Origin: Dehalococcoidia bacterium UBA6808
GTDB taxonomy: Bacteria > Chloroflexota > Dehalococcoidia > GIF9 > UBA5629
NCBI GenBank assembly: GCA_002452695.1
Contig: DKFA01000079.1
Coordinates: 1-9,637, forward strand
DNA length: 9,637 nucleotides
Reading direction: 5' to 3'
Positions 6,369 through 9,637 of the stretch are shown in pieces. The notes beneath the pieces are model-generated. The model ran no database searches and was not told the DNA's origin. It saw only the letters and a program-made list of their open reading frames with translations. A program made the translations under genes and the position numbers. Within the stretch, counting starts at the first letter, position 1. The number at the start of each line of letters is the position of its first letter.

Positions 6369-7409
6369 TTACGAAAATTGTTTCAGGAATCTGAGATCGT
6401 TGGAATAAAATAACCTTATGTCATCTATGCCGTAGCGCAGGATAGGAATCCTCTCCACGCCCATACCAAAGGCGAAGCCGGAATAGACATCGGGGTCTAT
6501 GCCACAGCCACGCAGCACCTCTGGATGCACCATGCCGGCGCCCAGTATCTCGATCCAGCCGCTGTTACCGCACAGGCGGCAGCCTTTGCCACCGCACATG
6601 AAGCAGTCTATGGCTATTTCGACCCCAGGCTCGACAAAGGGGAAATAATCGCACCTGAAACGGCATTTGCGGTCCTGCCCGAACAGCCTGCGGGCAAACT
6701 CGAAGAGCGTGCCCTTGAGGTCGGCCATGGTGATATTCTTATCAACCGCAAAACCTTCCACCTGCGAGAACATCCACTCGTGTGTGGCATCGGTAGCCTC
6801 GTAACGGAAGACCCTCCCTGGCGAAATGATACGCACAGGTGGTTTGATCTTCTCCATGCTGCGTATCTGCACCGGCGATGTATGAGTTCGCATCAGCATC
6901 GGCCTTGCGCCGGTTGGGGTATGGTAATCCACCCACAGTGTGGCAAACGCGTCGCGGGCCGGGTGTTCAGCCGGCATATTGAGGGCTTCGAAATTATAAT
7001 ACTCCCATTCCACTTCCGGACCTTCGGCAATCTGAAAGCCCATACTGATAAAGATATCGCAGATCTCCTTAATGGCCCTTGTAGTGGGATGGAAGCGCCC
7101 GATCTGGATAGGTTCGCCGGGCAGCGAAATATCGATCTTGTCTCCTTCGATAGAGACGGTGGTAGAACTGTCTAGCTTCTCTTTTTTCGCGGTGTAGCCG
7201 GCTTCAAGCGTATTGCGGACTTGATTGGCCCTGGCGCCTGCAGCCTTTCTCTCCTCGATAGGCACGTCTCTCAGTGAACGCAACAGGTTGGTCAACTGAC
7301 CTTTGCGTCCGAGGTAGCGTACGCGCCAAGTCTCCAATTCTTCAGCACTGGAGGCCTTCTGCAGTTCAGCATTGGCTTGTGTGGCGACCTCTTCTAATTG
7401 GTCAAGCAT
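6369..7409 (-). CDS. pheS: Phenylalanyl-tRNA synthetase alpha subunit
   Basis: The 346-residue catalytic subunit that activates Phe and transfers it to tRNA-Phe together with PheT. An N-terminal helical, coiled-coil-like arm (1-90) contains YLGRKGQLT (32-40). The class II core has FHPTTRAI (106-113), motif 2 GRVFRYEATDATHEWMFSQVEG (198-219), and motif 3 FAFGMGVERI (312-321), ending in NDLRFLKQFS as is usual. A Cys cluster CxxC-x4-CxxC (Cys269, 272, 277, 280) sits where many non-enterobacterial PheS proteins carry one and may bind a metal; E. coli PheS lacks it. The ATG at 7409 gives the expected N-terminus, but the 19 bases after the rplT stop contain no recognisable Shine-Dalgarno, so initiation may depend on ribosomes finishing rplT. 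Confidence 0.98.
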   Translation of the reverse strand: MLDQLEEVATQANAELQKASSAEELETWRVRYLGRKGQLTNLLRSLRDVPIEERKAAGARANQVRNTLEAGYTAKKEKLDSSTTVSIEGDKIDISLPGEPIQIGRFHPTTRAIKEICDIFISMGFQIAEGPEVEWEYYNFEALNMPAEHPARDAFATLWVDYHTPTGARPMLMRTHTSPVQIRSMEKIKPPVRIISPGRVFRYEATDATHEWMFSQVEGFAVDKNITMADLKGTLFEFARRLFGQDRKCRFRCDYFPFVEPGVEIAIDCFMCGGKGCRLCGNSGWIEILGAGMVHPEVLRGCGIDPDVYSGFAFGMGVERIPILRYGIDDIRLFYSNDLRFLKQFS

Positions 7410-7428
7410 GGCGGGTCAGCGGGACTGG

Positions 7429-7788
7429 TCAGTTCTTGAGTTTTTCGGCTGCCAGTTTTACCAGCGAAGAAAATTTGGCAGGGTCTTTAACGGCAATATC
7501 TGCCAGCACCTTGCGGTTGAGATTCACATCGGCCTTGGTCAGTCCGTTGATGAACTGGCTGTAGGTGAGGCCGTCGGCCCTGACTGCGGCATTGATCCTG
7601 GTGATCCACAGCCTACGCATATCTCCCTTGCGTTCCCTGCGGTGGGCATAGGCATAATCGAGCGAATGCAGCATCGATTCATGCGCACGCCTGTACAGGG
7701 AATGCCGCTTACCGGCATGGCCCCGGGTAAGGTTAAGTACTTTCTTATGACGTCTGCGGGTTGTCGTCCCGCCTTTTACTCTCGGCAA
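7429..7788 (-). CDS. rplT: 50S ribosomal protein bL20, TTG start
   Basis: A 119-residue bL20, the normal length. It is highly basic at the N-terminus (PRVKGGTTTRRRHKK) with the family segments GHAGKRHSLYRRAHE (about 23-37) and RRERKGDMRRLWITRINAA (about 50-68). It binds 23S rRNA early in 50S assembly, and in E. coli and B. subtilis it represses its own operon. The start codon is TTG (7788-7786), set by a consensus AGGAGG six bases upstream. There is no ATG nearby and the conserved Pro-Arg-Val-Lys follows directly. The gene lies 15 bases after rpmI and 19 before pheS. I see no obvious L20-binding leader: the gap before infC is only about 67 bases, so any L20 operator would have to lie within infC-rpmI as in E. 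coli. Confidence 0.98.
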   Translation of the reverse strand: MPRVKGGTTTRRRHKKVLNLTRGHAGKRHSLYRRAHESMLHSLDYAYAHRRERKGDMRRLWITRINAAVRADGLTYSQFINGLTKADVNLNRKVLADIAVKDPAKFSSLVKLAAEKLKN

Positions 7789-7794
7789 TTGAAT

Positions 7795-7800
7795 CCTCCT
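7795..7800 (-). promoter_or_regulatory. Consensus Shine-Dalgarno for rplT
   Basis: AGGAGG on the minus strand, six bases upstream of the rplT TTG. It is the strongest ribosome-binding site in the window. It fixes the start of rplT and presumably offsets the weak start codon. Confidence 0.85.
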
Positions 7801-7803
7801 GGT

Positions 7804-8001
7804 TTAATGGTAAGGTAAAACCTTATTAATCCTTTTGACATCGGCTTTGGCGACGGCAATGGTCTCATCGAAAACACCTTTGACGCTGGCCTTCTTCCTG
7901 CGCCTGAAATGGCTCTTGCCCTGCTTCATGCGCATGACCTTGCCGGTGCCAGTGAAATGAAAACGTTTTTGGGCTCCCTTATGAGTCTTGAGTTTCGGCA
8001 T
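7804..8001 (-). CDS. rpmI: 50S ribosomal protein bL35
   Basis: A 65-residue basic protein of normal bL35 length. It opens with MPKLKTHKGAQKRF, continues with the TGTGKVMRMKQGKSHFRRRK region (17-36), and closes with ADVKRINKVLPYH. It is a component of the large ribosomal subunit. The ATG immediately follows the infC TAA (TAAATG, zero gap). An AAGGA within the last codons of infC, ten bases before the ATG, is the likely ribosome-binding site. Its expression is therefore tied to translation of infC, particularly of the Lys/Glu tail that ends there. rplT follows 15 bases later. Confidence 0.97.
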   Translation of the reverse strand: MPKLKTHKGAQKRFHFTGTGKVMRMKQGKSHFRRRKKASVKGVFDETIAVAKADVKRINKVLPYH

Positions 8002-8628
8002 TTATACTGTTTCCTTGACCCTTATTTCTTTGTTGTCTTTTACTTCCTTGCTTGCTTTGGCTTCTCTAGTTTCTTTAGCTTCTTTATTCTCTTTGTTTTC
8101 CTTTGATAACGTCTGCCTGGCCGAGACCGGGGAAAGTATCAGGCTCATAATCCTTCCTTCATGTATGGGCTGCCCATCGAGCTGTGCTACACCCTTTAAA
8201 TCACCGGCTACCTTCTGCAAGACTTTGATGCCGAGCTCGGGATGTACCATCTGCCTTCCGCGAAAAACTACTAATACCTTAACCTTATCTCCCTCAAGAA
8301 CAAATTTCTTGGCCAGATTTATCTTTATATCAAGGTCATGGTCCTTGACCTGGGGCCTCACCCTGATTTCCTTCAGTAGCCCGGACCGCTGACCTAGGCG
8401 TACTTTCTTTTCCTTTTTTGTCTGCTCGTACCTGTATTTGCCGTAGTCAAGTATCTTACAAACAGGCGGGACTGCCGTCGGCGCTACCTCGACAAGATCC
8501 AACCCTTTTTCGTTGGCCATCTGCTGGGCTTTATCGGTAGTCACCACACCAATCTGCTCACCGTCATCCCCGATCAGCCTGACTTCCTTGGCCCGAATAC
8601 GATAATTTATATTCAGTTCTTTAAATAT
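8002..8628 (-). CDS. infC: Translation initiation factor IF3, probable AUA start, Lys/Glu-repeat tail
   Basis: IF3 binds the 30S subunit, keeps 50S off, and rejects non-standard start codons and elongator tRNAs. The N-domain has RAKEVRLIGDDGEQIGVV and EKGLDLVEVAPTAVPPVCKI; the C-domain has KEIRVRPQVKDHDLDIK, FVLEGDKVKVLVVFRGR and EGRIMSLILSP. The first ATG/GTG/TTG in frame is a GTG at 8547, but it would delete about 27 conserved residues. Upstream the frame is open only to a TAG at 8637-8635, and the candidates there are AUA (8628), CUG (8616) and AUA (8610). I chose 8628 (208 residues) because it best matches where B. subtilis IF3 begins and follows AGGGGG by 11 bases. A tail of about 40 residues beyond the usual end contains nine K-E-x repeats. 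The presence of IF3 is certain; the exact start is not. Confidence 0.93.
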   Translation of the reverse strand: MFKELNINYRIRAKEVRLIGDDGEQIGVVTTDKAQQMANEKGLDLVEVAPTAVPPVCKILDYGKYRYEQTKKEKKVRLGQRSGLLKEIRVRPQVKDHDLDIKINLAKKFVLEGDKVKVLVVFRGRQMVHPELGIKVLQKVAGDLKGVAQLDGQPIHEGRIMSLILSPVSARQTLSKENKENKEAKETREAKASKEVKDNKEIRVKETV

Positions 8629-8639
8629 GTTTTTCTATC

Positions 8640-8645
8640 CCCCCT
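8640..8645 (-). promoter_or_regulatory. Ribosome-binding site of infC
   Basis: Minus-strand AGGGGG (inside a GAGGGGGG run, 8646-8639) can pair with the UCCUCC of 16S rRNA, with one G-U. It lies 11 bases before the AUA at 8628. It is the only Shine-Dalgarno-like sequence near the conserved IF3 N-terminus and supports a start between 8628 and 8610 rather than at the GTG at 8547. Confidence 0.5.
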
Positions 8646-8670
8646 CTGTTATAAAACTAACTAAATAAGA

Positions 8671-8699
8671 ATGTTATCATACTTTGTAGCTATTTTCAA
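8671..8699 (-). promoter_or_regulatory. Possible infC promoter overlapping the thrS stop codon
   Basis: Minus-strand TTGAAA (8699-8694) and TAACAT (8676-8671) are 17 bases apart, matching a sigma-70-type promoter at 5/6 and 4/6 positions. The surrounding thrS-infC gap (8629-8695) is strikingly AT-rich. An internal promoter before infC would let IF3 and ribosomal proteins be made apart from ThrRS, as in E. coli. AT-rich gaps often contain such matches by chance. Confidence 0.3.
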
Positions 8700-9637
8700 A
8701 GTTTCTCCAGTTCACGTGATGCTTCCAACGCTTTCAGGTTGGACATGAACTCGTCAAATTTTTGTGAGCCCCTGTCTTCGCCGTTTCGCACGCGCACCGA
8801 CACAGTGTTGTTTTCCATCTCCTTATCGCCGACAACAAGCATGTAAGGTATCTTGTTTAACTGGGCTTCCCTGATCTTAAGGTTCATCCTCTCAGAGCGG
8901 TCGTCGAGCTGTACACGCACATCTCTGGCCCTCATTTCGTCCGCCAGTTTGGCCGCATACCCGTTGTGCCTGTCAGCAATCGGTATGACCACTACCTGCA
9001 CAGGCGCCAGCCAGAGCGGAAAGGCTCCGGCGTAATGCTCGGTCAGGCAGGCAAAAAACCTTTCCATACTGCCCAGTACGGTACGGTGAATCATCACAGT
9101 GCGGTGCTCCTGTCCGTCCTCTCCCACATAGTTAACATCGAATTTTTCGGGCATCTGGAAGTCCACCTGGAAAGTTGGACCCTGCCATAGCCTGCCCAGA
9201 GCGTCTTTCAATTTGACGTCGATCTTGGGACCATAAAAAACACCTTCACCTGGGTCGACGTGGTAATTAATCTTCAGGTCTTCCAGCACTGTCTTCAGCG
9301 CATTTGTGGCATGCTCCCAGCTCTCTTCACTGCCCACGGCCTTTTCCGGCCTGGTCGAAAGCATCATCTCGTATTCGTTAAAGCCGAATGTCTTCATCAT
9401 GAACTGCGAAAGCTCGACTGCAGCAGTAACCTCGGGCACGATCTGGTCCGGACGACAGAAGATATGTGCATCGTCCTGGGTAAAGCCCCTCACCCTGGCC
9501 AACCCGTGCAGCACGCCGGATCGTTCGTAGCGATAGACGGTGCCCAACTCGGCATAGCGCATGGGCAGGTTGCGGTAGCTGCGGATCTGGGTCTTGTACA
9601 TCAGAATATGGAAGGGGCAGTTCATCGGCTTGAGCAC
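8696..9637 (-). CDS. thrS: Threonyl-tRNA synthetase, C-terminal half (5' end beyond the window)
   Basis: Charges tRNA-Thr with threonine (class II aaRS). The visible 313 residues cover most of the catalytic core and the anticodon domain. KPMNCPFH (3-10, Cys7), TQDDAHIF (53-60, His58) and HRTVLGSMERF (184-194, His184) hold the Cys and two His residues that bind the catalytic zinc in this family. Motif 2 includes YRYERSG (35-41) and motif 3 runs through GSMERFFA. The C-terminal anticodon-binding domain starts near 212 (PVQVVVIPIAD). The GTG at 9637 is an internal Val, because ThrRS needs roughly another 320 residues upstream containing the editing domain and motif 1. It ends in TGA 67 bases before the probable infC start, in the classical thrS-infC order. 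Confidence 0.98.
   Translation of the reverse strand: MLKPMNCPFHILMYKTQIRSYRNLPMRYAELGTVYRYERSGVLHGLARVRGFTQDDAHIFCRPDQIVPEVTAAVELSQFMMKTFGFNEYEMMLSTRPEKAVGSEESWEHATNALKTVLEDLKINYHVDPGEGVFYGPKIDVKLKDALGRLWQGPTFQVDFQMPEKFDVNYVGEDGQEHRTVMIHRTVLGSMERFFACLTEHYAGAFPLWLAPVQVVVIPIADRHNGYAAKLADEMRARDVRVQLDDRSERMNLKIREAQLNKIPYMLVVGDKEMENNTVSVRVRNGEDRGSQKFDEFMSNLKALEASRELEKL

Noticed and set aside
6525..7175. 216-codon open frame on the + strand opposite pheS, and similar long frames opposite pheT and the CoA-binding gene
   Set aside because: They lie entirely antisense to clearly conserved genes, have no ribosome-binding site or family resemblance, and are explained by GC-rich codon structure.
8545..8547. 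GTG as the start of infC
   Set aside because: About 27 conserved IF3 N-domain residues are encoded in frame upstream of it.
8629..8695. L20- or IF3-operon leader RNA, or T-box, upstream of infC
   Set aside because: The gap is only about 67 bases and AT-rich, with no stable hairpin-terminator arrangement or T-box motif.

Overview
The window is a dense, moderately GC-rich bacterial chromosome segment that is almost entirely translation housekeeping. It carries parts or all of three class II aminoacyl-tRNA synthetases (ProRS, PheRS, ThrRS), initiation factor IF3, and ribosomal proteins bL35 and bL20. Protein style suggests an uncultured Chloroflexota, perhaps Dehalococcoidia: the PheS carries a four-Cys cluster, there is an acyl-CoA synthetase (NDP-forming) alpha-type protein, and a HemG-like flavodoxin follows proS. 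This assignment is an impression, not a database result.

Layout. The + strand (1-2212) holds the 3' part of proS, truncated by the window edge, and a one-base-overlapping flavodoxin-fold gene. Everything from 2463 to 9637 is on the - strand. Read in the direction of transcription it runs thrS (3' part), infC, rpmI, rplT, pheS, pheT, the same order as the classical E. coli IF3 operon. After a 103-bp gap comes a gene for a CoA-binding/succinyl-CoA-ligase-like protein. The two blocks converge on a 250-bp spacer (2213-2462).

How the genes work together. ThrRS, PheRS and ProRS charge tRNAs, IF3 controls start-codon choice and subunit joining, and bL35 and bL20 belong to the 50S subunit. Junctions are tight: 0 nt between infC and rpmI, 15 nt between rpmI and rplT, 19 nt between rplT and pheS, and 8 nt between pheS and pheT. 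This implies co-transcription and translational coupling. infC has no ATG, GTG or TTG at the expected N-terminus and probably starts at AUA, which fits IF3 autoregulation. IF3 also has an unusual Lys/Glu tail of nine three-residue repeats.

The least ordinary stretch is the convergent spacer. On the - strand it carries a ribosome-binding site and the first 17-20 codons of a DUF2283-type small protein, cut off two bases from the flavodoxin stop codon. Upstream of that is a 32-codon open tail that may be the remains of a partner gene. It also holds two long-looped inverted repeats. I read it as the scar of a decayed accessory gene pair. No intact novel system, CRISPR array, tRNA, rRNA or insertion sequence was seen.
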